A stretch of 64,000 bases of DNA from Streptomyces sp. NBC_01235 (GTDB lineage Bacteria > Actinomycetota > Actinomycetes > Streptomycetales > Streptomycetaceae), in assembly GCF_035989285.1 (NCBI RefSeq), contig NZ_CP108513.1:8556001-8620000 (forward strand), read 5' to 3'. The notes beneath the pieces are model-generated. The model searched no databases and was not told where the DNA came from. It saw only the letters and a list, made by a program, of their open reading frames with translations. Shown here one piece after another: positions 16,432 through 27,474 of this stretch (positions are counted from its first letter, which is position 1; each line of letters begins with the position of its first letter). Position numbers and translations under genes: made by a program.

Positions 16432-17220
16432 TCAGCGGTAGACCTGCCCCGGCTGTGCCTCACCGGGCGCCAGCAACTGAGGAACCGTCACGAAAACGTA
16501 TCCGCGCTCTTTCAGCGCGTCGATGATCCCGGGCACGGCCGGGACGGTCCCGTCGTAGATGTCGTGCAACAGGATGATGCCGTCCCGGTCGACCTGCGCG
16601 AGGACGCGGCGCTGGATCAGCGCGGAGTCGGTCGTCGTGTAGTCCTTGGCGGTCACCGTCCACAGCACCTCGGCGAGGCCCAGCTCACGGGAGATCTCGT
16701 GCACGGTCTCGTTCGTGCGGCCCTGCGGTGGGCGCATCAGGGTGGGGCGACGGCCGGTGAGGCGTTCTATCTCGTCGTTGGGGCGCTGGAGTTCCTCGCG
16801 TATCTCGTCCGGCGTGATCTGCGTGAGGATCTTGTGGTCCCAGGTGTGGCTGGCCACCTCGTGTCCCTCGGCGGCCATGCGTCTGACGAGTTCCGGGTAC
16901 TTCTCGATGTGCCGCTGACCCAGCAGGAAGAAGGTCGCCGGGACCTGTTTCTCCTTCAGGATGTCCAGGAGTCGGGCGGAGTTCTCGCTGGGGCCTGCGT
17001 CGAAGGTGAGGGCGACGCACTTCGCCTCCCGGCAGTCGACGGTGCCGAAGCGGGAGGCCTGGGTGGTGGCCGCGGGGTGGGCGCGGGCGGCGCTCGGGTG
17101 TGTGGTGTCGGCGCCGCCGCAGCCGGTCAGCGTGACCGTCAGGCAAGCAGTCGCCGCGGAGAGGGCGACGGCACGCAACCAGGCCCCCGTGTTCTTCATC
17201 TTCCTGGTCAGAAAAGGCAT
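16432..17220 (-). CDS. Secreted lipoprotein polysaccharide deacetylase (NodB domain, CE4)
   Basis: A 262-residue protein with a lipoprotein signal (hydrophobic segment then LTVTLTGCGG; acylated Cys near residue 34) and a NodB domain. CE4 motifs are visible: motif 1 ALTFDAGPS, motif 2 SHTWDH (H-x3-H metal ligands), motif 3 RPPQGRTN, and a late LLHDIYD. In motif 1 the usual TFDDGP has become TFDAGP, so the aspartate that completes the metal site in classical CE4 enzymes is absent; that form is also seen in other actinobacterial members. The probable substrate is cell-wall or chitin-type amino sugar. The ATG at 17220 abuts a 46-base operator; an ATG at 17199 is an alternative. Confidence 0.82.
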   Translation of the reverse strand: MPFLTRKMKNTGAWLRAVALSAATACLTVTLTGCGGADTTHPSAARAHPAATTQASRFGTVDCREAKCVALTFDAGPSENSARLLDILKEKQVPATFFLLGQRHIEKYPELVRRMAAEGHEVASHTWDHKILTQITPDEIREELQRPNDEIERLTGRRPTLMRPPQGRTNETVHEISRELGLAEVLWTVTAKDYTTTDSALIQRRVLAQVDRDGIILLHDIYDGTVPAVPGIIDALKERGYVFVTVPQLLAPGEAQPGQVYR

Positions 17221-17266
17221 GCCGAGACTATACATAGAGAGTATACACCCAATGTATAGTCTCGGC
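17221..17266. promoter_or_regulatory. Operator-like inverted repeat abutting the deacetylase start
   Basis: Two perfect 15-bp arms, GCCGAGACTATACAT (17221-17235) and its complement (17252-17266), flank a 16-base spacer that itself contains AGTATACACCC. The repeated TATAC/GTATA half-sites in an AT-rich island immediately before the start codon look like a repressor site, as seen for YtrA-type GntR regulators. No such regulator is adjacent. Confidence 0.65.
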
Positions 17267-17328
17267 GTCGTGCCGCCGTCGTGCCGCCGACGCGCCGTCA
17301 GTGGACCGACGTCACGTCGACGGTGGCC

Positions 17329-18777
17329 TCACTGGGCGTAGAACGTCGCGTCCCCCTTGTCCGTCGCCGTGCTCGGCGTCTGCACGTACAGCAGGTAGTT
17401 GTAGTGGCGGACGTAGCGGCCGGCGTAGTTGTACGACTCGTACGAGATCCCCGCCGAGTCGGCGAGACCGGCCCGCTGGTAGAAGGTCGCGTCGGAGGCG
17501 AACGTCGACGTGCCGTCGTTCTTCTCCAGCCACACCTCGAAGTTCTTGTGCCGCAGGTAGTAGCCGGGGAAGTTGGCCGATTCCAGGGAGACCGTGCCGG
17601 TCCCCGCGAGACCGGTCACCACCCGGAACTGCGAGTCCGCGAGCGGGCTGACGTTGGCCTCGATCTTGGCGCGGTACTCCCAGTGGCGGATGAACCGGTC
17701 CGCGTAGTTGTAGGAGGAGAAGCGCTGCGGGGTGACCCCGTCGGCCACCGGGATGCCGAAGTCGGGCGTGCCGTCGGCCTTCCAGTACAGCTTCTGCACG
17801 CGGGTGCGGCGGTTGGGGTCGTTCAGCGGGTCGCCGGTGATGTCCTTGTAGCTGCGGTCGTGGTAGACGAGGATGTCCGACTTGCCGTCCTCGGAGACCG
17901 TGAACGAGTTGTGGCCCGGCCCGTACTGCGAGGTGGAGGCGTTCGTGGTGAAGACGGGCTGTGAACCCTTGGTCCAGGACGCCGGGTCGGTCAGGTCGGC
18001 CGTCGCGGAGGCGGTCAGCATGCCCAGGCAGTAGTTGGCGTCGGTCGCGCTCGCCGAGTAGGTCATGAAGACCTTGCCGCCGTGCTGGATCACCGCCGGC
18101 CCCTCGTTGACCTTGTAGCCGACGGTCTCCCAGGACAGGGTCGGCTGGGAGATCTCCGCCGGAGTGCCGGAGATCGTCCAGGGGTTGGCCAGCTTGGCGA
18201 TGAACAGGCTGGTGTTGTTGTTCTCGGACGGGTTGCGCTGCGCCCAGGCGAGATAGCGGACACCGTTCACGACGAACGTGGTGGCGTCGAGCGAGAAGCT
18301 CTGCCACGTCGTCGTGATCTGGCCCTTCTCGGCCCAGGTCGCGGTGAGCGGATTGGAGCCGGTGCCTTCGAGGACGTACATCCGGATCGCCCACTGGTCA
18401 CTGGTGGACCCGGCCGCGAAGTACACGTACCACTTGCCGTCGATGAAGTGGATCTCCGGTGCCCAGATGTGGGCGCCCATGACCCCGCTGCTGTGCTTGG
18501 TCCAGATGGTGACCTCCTGGGCCGTGGACAGGCCCTGGATGGTCGTGGCCCGGCGCAGCACGATGCGGTCGTACTCCGGGACCGTGGCGGTGAAGTAGTA
18601 GTAGCCGTCGGTGTGCTTGAAGATGTGCGGGTCGGCGCGCTTCTCGGCGATCGGGTTGGTGTACGTCACCGCGGGGGAGTCGGGCACGGCGGCCTGGGCG
18701 GGGGCGCCCAGGCCGGTGAGGACGGTCGCGAGGGCGACGAGGCCGGCCAGGAACAGCCGAACGGCGTTGCGTCTCAA
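17329..18777 (-). CDS. Secreted GH43 glycosidase with C-terminal AbfB (CBM42) domain
   Basis: A 482-residue secreted enzyme. A signal peptide (RRNAVRLFLAGLVALATVLT, cleavage near AQAA) is followed by a five-bladed GH43 domain with the catalytic set: Asp in EKRADPHIF, the WAPEIHF motif, and the acid Glu in KVNEGPAV. From about residue 340 there are three AbfB-type repeats (ADRFIRHWEY, GYYLRHKNFEVWLE, GRYVRHYNYLLYV), a beta-trefoil that binds arabinose side chains. The substrate is probably arabinoxylan or arabinan. The TTG at 18777 is taken as start because AGGAGAA sits five bases upstream and no ATG or GTG fits the signal peptide. It follows another GH43 gene in the same orientation. Confidence 0.88.
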   Translation of the reverse strand: MRRNAVRLFLAGLVALATVLTGLGAPAQAAVPDSPAVTYTNPIAEKRADPHIFKHTDGYYYFTATVPEYDRIVLRRATTIQGLSTAQEVTIWTKHSSGVMGAHIWAPEIHFIDGKWYVYFAAGSTSDQWAIRMYVLEGTGSNPLTATWAEKGQITTTWQSFSLDATTFVVNGVRYLAWAQRNPSENNNTSLFIAKLANPWTISGTPAEISQPTLSWETVGYKVNEGPAVIQHGGKVFMTYSASATDANYCLGMLTASATADLTDPASWTKGSQPVFTTNASTSQYGPGHNSFTVSEDGKSDILVYHDRSYKDITGDPLNDPNRRTRVQKLYWKADGTPDFGIPVADGVTPQRFSSYNYADRFIRHWEYRAKIEANVSPLADSQFRVVTGLAGTGTVSLESANFPGYYLRHKNFEVWLEKNDGTSTFASDATFYQRAGLADSAGISYESYNYAGRYVRHYNYLLYVQTPSTATDKGDATFYAQ

Positions 18778-18833
18778 GGGAGTTCTCCTGATGGGAGGGG
18801 AGAGGGGGAAGGGTGACTGGGGGGAGGGGGGAG

Positions 18834-18884
18834 TTGAGTCCGGGGGTTTGAGTCCGGGGGTTTGAGTCCGGGGGGTTGAGTCCG
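18834..18884. repeat. 14-bp tandem repeat in a G-rich spacer
   Basis: Three copies of TTGAGTCCGGGGGT(G) plus a partial fourth lie between the two GH43 genes, within a run of G tracts from about 18790 that could form G-quadruplex structures on the plus strand. Confidence 0.85.
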
Positions 18885-18908
18885 CGGTGTCTCGGGGGGC
18901 TTCGGGGG

Positions 18909-20399
18909 TCAGGTGGTCGGCACGAGGCGCCACTGCTGGCAGTTGTTGTTCAGCCAGGTCCACTGCCGTACGTCCGTGCCGTTGGCCGTCCCGCAGTTCG
19001 CCACGTCGGCGACCTTGCCGCTGTTCTCGCCCACGAGTCGGACGTAGTCGCCGCTCGCGGTGAAGACGAGCCGGAAGCGCTGGCACTTGTTGTTCAGCCA
19101 GGACCATTGGCGCAGATCGGCGCCGTCGGCGGTGGAGCAGTCGGCGGTGTCCATCACCCCGCCGGTGGCCACGTTCACCAGCCGGCTGGTGTCGTCGCCC
19201 TGGTCCTCGATCCGCCACTTCTGGTTGGCGCCGCCGGTGCAGGTCCACTGGAAGATGTTCGTGCCGTTGGCGGTGGCACCGCCTTCGACGTCCAGGCACT
19301 TGCCGCTGTTGCGGTTGACGAGGGTGTACGCCGTCGGGGTCGCCGCCGTCTCGCCGGACGGGCCGGGGAGCGTCGTACCGAGCGCGACCGGCGTGCCGAA
19401 GTTCGGGGTGCCGTCGGCGTTCCAGGTGAACTTCTGGGCGCGGGTCGTCCGGCCGTTGCCGCAGCCGCCGCTCGCCGAGGAGTTGGCGTGGTAGACGATC
19501 CAGTTCTCGGTGCCGTCGGGCGAGGTGAAGAAGCCGTTGTGGCCCGGGCCGTAGACGCCGTTGGTGTCACTGCGCTGGAAGACGGGCGTCTGCTTCTTGG
19601 TCCAGGACGCCGGGTTCAGCGGGTCGCTGCCCGTCAACTCCAGTTGGCCCAGCTTGTAGTCGGCGGTCTGGCAGGAGCTCGCGGAGTAGGTGAGGAAGGT
19701 GCGGCCGTCGTGGTACAGCGGCTCGGGGCCCTCGTTCACCGGTGAACCCGAGGTCTCCCAGCTCAGGGTGGGGCTGGAGATCACCGTGAAGGTGTTGCTG
19801 GACAGCGTGTACGGGTTGCTCATCGGCGCGATGACCAGGCTCTGCGTGCTGCCGTTCACGAAGCCGCTTCCGACGAGGAACAGGTTTCCGTTCGCCTGCA
19901 GGACGCTCGCGTCGATCAGCCAGCCGCCCGGCGTGAGGTTGGAGCCGGTGAGGGAGCCCTTGTAGGTGTAGGGGCCCAGCGGGTCGGTGCCGGCGCTCTC
20001 CAGGACGTGGGTGCGCTGGGAGTCGCAGCAGGCGGTGCCGCCCTGGCCCGCCGAGTAGTACAGGTACCAGTGGCCGTTGAACTGGTGGATCTCCGGCGCC
20101 CAGATGTTGTTGTTGCGGGTCGAGGTGGTGTCCGACCACACCTGCACGGTGGGCGCGGTGGCGAGACCGGCCAGGGTCGGAGCCTTGCGCATACCGAGGA
20201 CACCCGTGAACGTCGTGGTGACCAGGTAGTAGTTGCCGTCGTAGTACTCCAGCCAGGGGTCGGCTCCCTTGGTGGACTTCAGCGGGTTGGTGTACGGGCG
20301 ACCGTCGGCCGCGGACACCGGCTGGGTCGCCGCCACCAGGGCGACGAGGAGCGCCAACACGCAGACGAGCAGGGGTCTGCGGCGGTACATCCGAGGCAT
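18909..20399 (-). CDS. Secreted GH43 glycosidase with C-terminal ricin-B (CBM13) domain
   Basis: A 496-residue secreted enzyme. After a signal peptide (LLVCVLALLVALVAATQPVS, cleavage near VSAAD), the GH43 five-bladed domain shows the catalytic Asp in KGADPWLEYYDG, NIWAPEIHQF, and the acid Glu in PVNEGPEPLYH. From about residue 360 a ricin-type beta-trefoil carries three repeats ending in Q.W/Q.F signatures (GGANQKWRIE, NNKCQRFRLV, NNNCQQWRLV). Probable substrates are arabinan or xylan side chains. The ATG at 20399 is chosen because GGGACGG precedes it; ATGs at 20420 and 20390 are alternatives. It lies upstream of, and in the same orientation as, the GH43-AbfB gene. Confidence 0.88.
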   Translation of the reverse strand: MPRMYRRRPLLVCVLALLVALVAATQPVSAADGRPYTNPLKSTKGADPWLEYYDGNYYLVTTTFTGVLGMRKAPTLAGLATAPTVQVWSDTTSTRNNNIWAPEIHQFNGHWYLYYSAGQGGTACCDSQRTHVLESAGTDPLGPYTYKGSLTGSNLTPGGWLIDASVLQANGNLFLVGSGFVNGSTQSLVIAPMSNPYTLSSNTFTVISSPTLSWETSGSPVNEGPEPLYHDGRTFLTYSASSCQTADYKLGQLELTGSDPLNPASWTKKQTPVFQRSDTNGVYGPGHNGFFTSPDGTENWIVYHANSSASGGCGNGRTTRAQKFTWNADGTPNFGTPVALGTTLPGPSGETAATPTAYTLVNRNSGKCLDVEGGATANGTNIFQWTCTGGANQKWRIEDQGDDTSRLVNVATGGVMDTADCSTADGADLRQWSWLNNKCQRFRLVFTASGDYVRLVGENSGKVADVANCGTANGTDVRQWTWLNNNCQQWRLVPTT

Positions 20400-20430
20400 A
20401 CAGGACCGTCCCTTGTCCATAAAACTGCCT

Positions 20431-20463
20431 GTTCGTAATTTCGAACATGGTTCGTAACTTCGG
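20431..20463. promoter_or_regulatory. Candidate carbohydrate-regulator sites upstream of the GH43 pair
   Basis: GTTCGTAATTTCGAAC (20431-20446, GTTCG facing CGAAC) is followed after three bases by the near-copy GTTCGTAACTTCGG (20450-20463). Duplicated sites close to the GH43 start resemble the TTCGAA-centred operators reported before Streptomyces hemicellulase genes. The remaining bases to 20806 hold no gene I can identify. Confidence 0.4.
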
Positions 20464-20806
20464 CCAGAAGATATGGGGCCACCATGTCCTCGTCAATGGG
20501 TTCGACAGACCCGGGCCTGCACGGATGGCCCGGACGAAGTGCGGCACCCCCGTCCGGGCCGTCCGTCCGGGCCTCGGCCCGCCGCCTACGCCAAGGCCCA
20601 CCCACCCCGCCCCCGGCGTTTTCCCGGCAGCCTCGCCGCCGTACGCGACCGGCTCGGGCTGTCCGGGCCGGGCCAACGGGGGCGACCGACGGTGCGCGTG
20701 TAGGACGACGGTCGCGACGCTACGCGGCCCCGACGCGACCGACGCGGAACGCGCCAGGGCGCCCGGCTCGGCCTGTGCGGGCCGGGCCGGACGCCCTGGA
20801 TGTTCT

Positions 20807-20835
20807 GGTCGGACCGCGCAGGACGCGATCCGACC
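20807..20835 (-). terminator. Weak terminator after katG
   Basis: GGTCGGA (20807-20813) pairs with TCCGACC (20829-20835) across a 15-base loop, just beyond the katG stop at 20844. Confidence 0.35.
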
Positions 20836-20843
20836 GGGTCGGA

Positions 20844-23571
<2,728 letters not shown>

Positions 23572-23579
23572 ACCGCCGA

Positions 23580-23630
23580 ACCTACTTCATAAACACGAGT
23601 GATTCAAGAAAACGAACAGTGCAAGTCTGG
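23580..23630 (-). promoter_or_regulatory. AT-rich furA promoter/operator region
   Basis: Reading toward furA, the stretch containing TTCTTGAATCACTCGTGTTT is the most AT-rich of this part of the window and ends about nine bases before the furA ATG. It resembles AT-rich autoregulatory sites of actinobacterial furA genes, but no dyad is clear enough to delimit it. Confidence 0.4.
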
Positions 23631-23691
23631 GAAACTGTGCAGGTCGGGGGAACCACGACCCAGGGATCAGGGGCAGGGATCAGGGGCCAGG

Positions 23692-23747
23692 GGCCGGGCG
23701 TCAGAGGCCCGACGTCAGAGGCCCGACGTCAGAGGCCCGGCGTCAGA
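23692..23747. repeat. 14-bp tandem repeat covering a stop codon
   Basis: Four copies of GGCCCGACGTCAGA, the first and last slightly diverged, run into the 3' end of the cysteine-desulfurase-like gene. Its stop codon lies in the last copy. Confidence 0.85.
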
Positions 23748-24981
23748 GGAACGTGGCGAGGCCGTCGAGGAGCCTGTCGACGTCCTCGGTGTCGGTGTAG
23801 GGGGCGAGTCCCACCCGCAGCGCGGGGTCGTCGAGCTTCAGCGCGGTGAAGGGCTCGTGGGCGTAGAACGACCCGGCCGGGGCCACGACCCCTCGCGCGG
23901 CCAGGTGGGCCTGCGCCTCGCGCGCGTCCCGGCCCTCGAGGGTCATCAGGGCGGTCGGGGTGCGGTCCGGCGCCTTCGAGTGGACGGTGACGGCGTCGCC
24001 CAGTGCCCGCAGTCCCTCCTCCACCCGGGCGCGCAGCGCGTTCTCGTGCGCGTGCAGGGACGCCAGCGACCGCGCCAGCCGCTCTCTGCGCGACACCCCC
24101 GCCGCCGGCGCGTCGCCCGGGCCCGCCGTGTCCGCCGTGTGCGTCGTGTCCATCGCGGCCAGGAAGTCCACGGCGGCGGTGGCGCCCGCCAGGATCTCGT
24201 AGGGCAGCGTGCCGAACTCGAAGCGCTCCGGCACCGCGTTCGTGGACGGCAGCAGCTTGTCCGGTTCCAGGGCTTCGAGGACGTCGGGGAATCCGGCGAG
24301 CACACCGCAGTGCGGTCCGAGGAACTTGTACGGCGAGCAGACGAACAGGTCCGCCCCCAGCGCGGGCACGTCCACCAGGTGGTGCGCGGCGTAGTGCACC
24401 CCGTCCACGTACAGCAGGGCGCCGGCCTCGTGGGCCCGGTCGGCGATCCGGCGCACGGGCGGCTTGGTGCCCAGCACGTTCGACGCCGCCGTCACCGCGA
24501 CCAGCCGCGTCCGCGGCGACAGGGCCCGTTCGTAGGAGTCGAGGTCGAGTTCCGTGGTTTCGGCGTCGATCTCGATCCAGCGGACGGTGACCCCGGCGTG
24601 CTCGGCCGCCTGTATCCAGGGACGCACGTTGGCGTCGTGATCCAGACGGCTGAGGACGATCTCGTCACCGGCCCGCCAGCCCTTGGCCAGGTGTCGTGAG
24701 AAGTCGTATGTGAGCTGGGTGGCGCTGCGCCCGTGCACGACGCTGTTCGCGGGCACGCCGAGCAGGTCGGCGTAGGCGGCACGGAACTCGGTGACGGCCC
24801 GCTCGGCGTTGCGCTCGGACGCGCTGACGAGTCCCCGGTTGGACAGGGGGCCGGTCAGTGTCCTGGTGACGGCCTCGGCGACGGGGGTGGGGGTCTGGGT
24901 TCCGCCCGGCCCGTCGAAGAAGGCGAGGCCGTGCGTGAGGGACGGGAAGTGGGCCCGGAGGGCGGCGACGTCGATGGCCAT
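23743..24981 (-). CDS. PLP-dependent cysteine desulfurase-like protein (class V aminotransferase fold)
   Basis: A 412-residue class V aminotransferase-fold protein of the cysteine-desulfurase-like subgroup. The start has FFDGPGGTQTP, DGVHYAAHH carries the PLP-ring aspartate, and SPYKFLGPHCG carries the Schiff-base lysine. It most resembles the uncharacterised actinobacterial branch rather than IscS/SufS, and I see no mobile catalytic Cys loop typical of desulfurases, so sulphur transfer is not certain. An Ala/Thr/Gly-rich loop (TADTAGPGDAPAAG, about residue 285) is an insertion. The ATG at 24981 (MAIDVAALRAHFP) matches the family start; the ATG at 25023 adds a low-complexity leader. Its operon partner is unclear and TnpB element copy 1 begins 87 bases upstream. 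Confidence 0.8.
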   Translation of the reverse strand: MAIDVAALRAHFPSLTHGLAFFDGPGGTQTPTPVAEAVTRTLTGPLSNRGLVSASERNAERAVTEFRAAYADLLGVPANSVVHGRSATQLTYDFSRHLAKGWRAGDEIVLSRLDHDANVRPWIQAAEHAGVTVRWIEIDAETTELDLDSYERALSPRTRLVAVTAASNVLGTKPPVRRIADRAHEAGALLYVDGVHYAAHHLVDVPALGADLFVCSPYKFLGPHCGVLAGFPDVLEALEPDKLLPSTNAVPERFEFGTLPYEILAGATAAVDFLAAMDTTHTADTAGPGDAPAAGVSRRERLARSLASLHAHENALRARVEEGLRALGDAVTVHSKAPDRTPTALMTLEGRDAREAQAHLAARGVVAPAGSFYAHEPFTALKLDDPALRVGLAPYTDTEDVDRLLDGLATFL

Positions 24982-25068
24982 GGCCCCGACTCTGGCACCC
25001 GGGGCCGGGGCCCACCAGCACATCGCTTCGGTTCGACCGGATCACGTCGCACCCGAGAAAGGTGTCAG

Positions 25069-25330
25069 ACCGTTCCTAGAGACTGAGCGGGAGTGAGTCC
25101 TGTCGCCAGGTCTCATGCTCGGCCGAACGCCCCGGACGGTGTTGGGCGTTCTGGTTGCCCGCGTTCGCTCCGCGTCCGGGCGGCACGGATCGTGTCCGTG
25201 GTCCGGGGATGCGGGGGCGGGTTCCCTCACGCCCAGGAACCCCCGGTCGGGCCTGGACGGTCCGATGCCCCTGCTCATCACTCCGGTGAGCAGGGGGCGG
25301 TGCCGTCCGTCGCCGGATCGGGTGTCCCTG
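25069..25330 (-). ncRNA. Putative TnpB guide RNA (omega-RNA/reRNA) of copy 1
   Basis: The 3' part of tnpB and the right end can fold into GC-rich hairpins on the minus-strand transcript. One is a perfect 10-bp stem (25268-25277 with 25287-25296, loop TCACTCCGG). Another pairs GGGTTCC (25219-25225) with GGAACCC (25236-25242). Copy 2 keeps these structures. In TnpB systems the RNA derives from this end and its 3' extension beyond the element is the guide; here that would be minus-strand sequence reading CTGACACCTTTCTCGGGTGC. Boundaries are approximate. Confidence 0.45.
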
Positions 25331-26758
25331 GGCGCGCCTTCCGATCGCCACGGCAGCAGCCTCGTGGCGAGTGGTTGTGCGGGTTGTGGTGGTGAGGGGC
25401 TTCTGCCAGTGCTGGGCGCCCCAGCGGCTGGTGTAGGCCGGGTCGACGGCGATGACCGCGATACCCGTGGCGTCGGCCATCGAGGCCAGCCGGGCGCGGA
25501 GCTTGCCGGTGGGCATGCCGGAGATGAGCTGCCGGAAGCGTTTGCGGCGGCCGTGTTTCTCCCGGGTCTTCTCCGCGCCGAAGTCCAGATCCTCCACCGC
25601 GATCGCCTTCACGCCGCAGGTACGGGCCCAGTGCAGGACACGGGTGAGGGCGTGGCGGACCTGGGCATCCCGGTGCTCGGCGGTACCGGTCAGGCCGTAG
25701 AAGAAGCGGCGCGGGGCGCCAATCGGGTTGCCGTGGATGTCCAGGCGCCAGGCGCCAGGCGGGCAGATGGTCGACGTTCATGTCGACGCCGATCACGCCG
25801 TGGGCGAGCGCGGCATCGAGGGGGAGGGTGGGGGTGGGCGGGAGCTGCCAGGAGGCGGTCACATACCAGCGGTCCCGGCCCATGTCGATGGGGGTCCCCC
25901 CGGTCGGGCGAAGTCGAGAGTGGGGGAGGATGCGGTAGGCGATCGCCCGGCCGGCTGCAACGCGGTCCGCCCACTCGGTGCCCCGGTGCCCCGGTGCGCG
26001 AACGTGACCCTGCTCGCGAGGACGTACCGTCCGTGCGGGGCGTTGGCCAGATGTGTGAGCGGCGCGGGGAGTTTGATGCTCACCTCGCCGTCGGGGCCGA
26101 CGCGGATCGTCTCGTTGCCGTAGCGCTTGCCGGGCTCACCGTCCGCCTGGCAGAACCAGCGCTCGGCCTCCCAGCGTCCGCGCCATCCGGACTCGGTGAG
26201 CTGGGCCGCCTCCAGGTGGTGCCGGGCACGGGCCAGGCGCTTGCCGCCGCGTACGACGTGCACAACTCCGGCCTCGCGGTCGGCCCGCGCGGCAGTCAGC
26301 CGGTCTTCCAGCACCCGCAGCCGCCTCGACTTCGCATGCCACTGGCGCCGCGACCGGTACCCCCCGGGCGCCTTCTTGGTTCCCTTCTGCCCGATCGGCA
26401 GGGACAGCCGGTGCGTGAGGGTGCGGATGCCCGCTTCCAGATTCTGGATGTGTGCGAGCTGGCAGCGGCGGGCCAGCGCCCACTGGTCGTGCGAGGCCTT
26501 GGTGATCGCCCCGGCCCAGCGCGACGACGCGAGGGGCGTCAGCTCCCGCTTACGCACCGCCCACGCCTCACCGGAGTACTCCAGGCCGTCCCGGCAGCGC
26601 GCCTTGAGATCCTTCGAGGCCAGCGACCCCAGATGCGCGCCCACCACACGCAGCACCTTCTCATCGTCCGACGCCAGGTCCTTCAGGCGGGTCCGAATGG
26701 CCACACCACTCGGACCGGACGCGACGAACGACGCCGCCACACTCCTCAGCTCACCCAT
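25076..26758 (-). pseudogene. Broken tnpB (RuvC-like RNA-guided nuclease family), copy 1
   Basis: This is the counterpart of the intact ORF at 50755-52386. Relative to that copy it has a 7-base duplication (GCGCCAG) near 25745 and an insertion of about 38 bases near 25885-25925 matching a Streptomyces palindromic repeat. Together these split the frame into an N-terminal part (from MGELRSVAASFVASG, ATG at 26758) and separate RuvC parts. The catalytic segments VDMNVDH and AIAVEDLDF are still readable in separate frames. A full-length nuclease cannot be made, although the RNA-forming 3' end is preserved. Confidence 0.85.
25885..25925. repeat. Palindromic repeat inserted in tnpB copy 1
   Basis: About 38 bases (ATGGGGGTCCCCCCGGTCGG then GCGAAGTCGAGAGTGGGG) are absent from copy 2 at the equivalent position, so they are a clean insertion. 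The sequence is of the GGGGGTCCCCC/CGAAGTCGAGAG class that recurs in Streptomyces genomes and aligns in reverse with the element in gntR at 3655-3697. Confidence 0.75.
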
Positions 26759-26988
26759 CCCGTCACCCCCGCCCGGCCCCACCCGAAGATCCTTTTGCCA
26801 TGGAAACGAGCGTCGCCTGTGAAGGTCACGCATTCGATGAGAGAACGTCAGTTCCTCACTGAAACCGACACCACGGCCGAACCACATGACACGACACAGA
26901 CCACCCACACTCACTCCCGCTCACCTGAACACCTTCGAACGCACTCCAGCGGCAGCAGCTCCAAACCCTTGACTGTCTCGGTTCTGAC

Positions 26989-27438
26989 GTGATCAACCCC
27001 GACGAGCGGCCCGAGGGCGTGTCCGACCCGGACTTCATCCGCGCCCTGCCGGCGCACGACCTGTGGCGGGCGTCCACCTACCGCTTCCACGCCCTGGTCC
27101 TGCAACGGTGGCGCGTGCGGCGGCGGTTCCTCCTCGGCGACGCGGCACACATGGCCCCGCCGTTCCTCGCGCAGGGCATGTGCCAGGGCATCCGTCCTCC
27201 CCCGCACACGAGGCCGAGGACGGCCTCCCCCTCGGACTCGTCCGTCCCGTCGACCCCGTCGAGGACGCCGCGCCCGCCCGACCGGACGAGTGCCGCGGTA
27301 CTGGCCCGCCCCGACCACCGCGTCGTCGGCGGCGTCCGCGTGGTGGACGGCCTCGGCGTCCGGCTCGCCGCCGTCCGTCGGCAGCTGCGCGCAGCGCCAC
27401 CGGAGTCGGTCTGCGGGACGGGGCGCCCGCCGGGGTGA
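26989..27438 (+). pseudogene. Fragment of an FAD-dependent aromatic hydroxylase (MhpA type)
   Basis: The frame from 26989 reads HDLWRASTYRFHALVLQRWR then RRRFLLGDAAHMAPPFLAQG, followed by MCQGI. This is the conserved C-terminal FAD/NADPH motif of class A flavoprotein monooxygenases (GDAAH.MPPF.GQG), especially 3-(3-hydroxyphenyl)propionate hydroxylase. The N-terminal FAD domain is absent. After this core the frame turns into Pro/Arg-rich nonsense while a neighbouring frame keeps ARPDHRVVGGVRVVDG, so it is also frameshifted. The TnpB element ends 20 bases upstream, but whether that insertion caused the truncation is unknown. Confidence 0.7.
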
Positions 27439-27474
27439 TTGCGGGGACGGTCGACTTCCTTGCTGTGGAGGGGG

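Larger units (their letters stand above)
25069..26968 (-). mobile_element. IS200/IS605-type TnpB-only element, copy 1
   Basis: The stretch from ACCGTTCCTAGAGACTGAGC (right end, lower coordinate) to GGCAGCAGCTCCAAACCC (left end) is shared with 50748-52601 in the same orientation and diverges sharply outside these points. There is no tnpA, no target duplication and no terminal inverted repeat, as expected for IS605-family elements. The tnpB reading frame is broken here (see pseudogene). The right end lies seven bases from the tnpB stop codon. The left end adjoins a hydroxylase fragment. Confidence 0.85.

Noticed and set aside
25069..26968. Composite transposon bounded by the two TnpB elements
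   Set aside because: The two copies lack inverted repeats and target duplications and TnpB is not a DDE transposase; the 25 kb between them looks like ordinary chromosomal loci.
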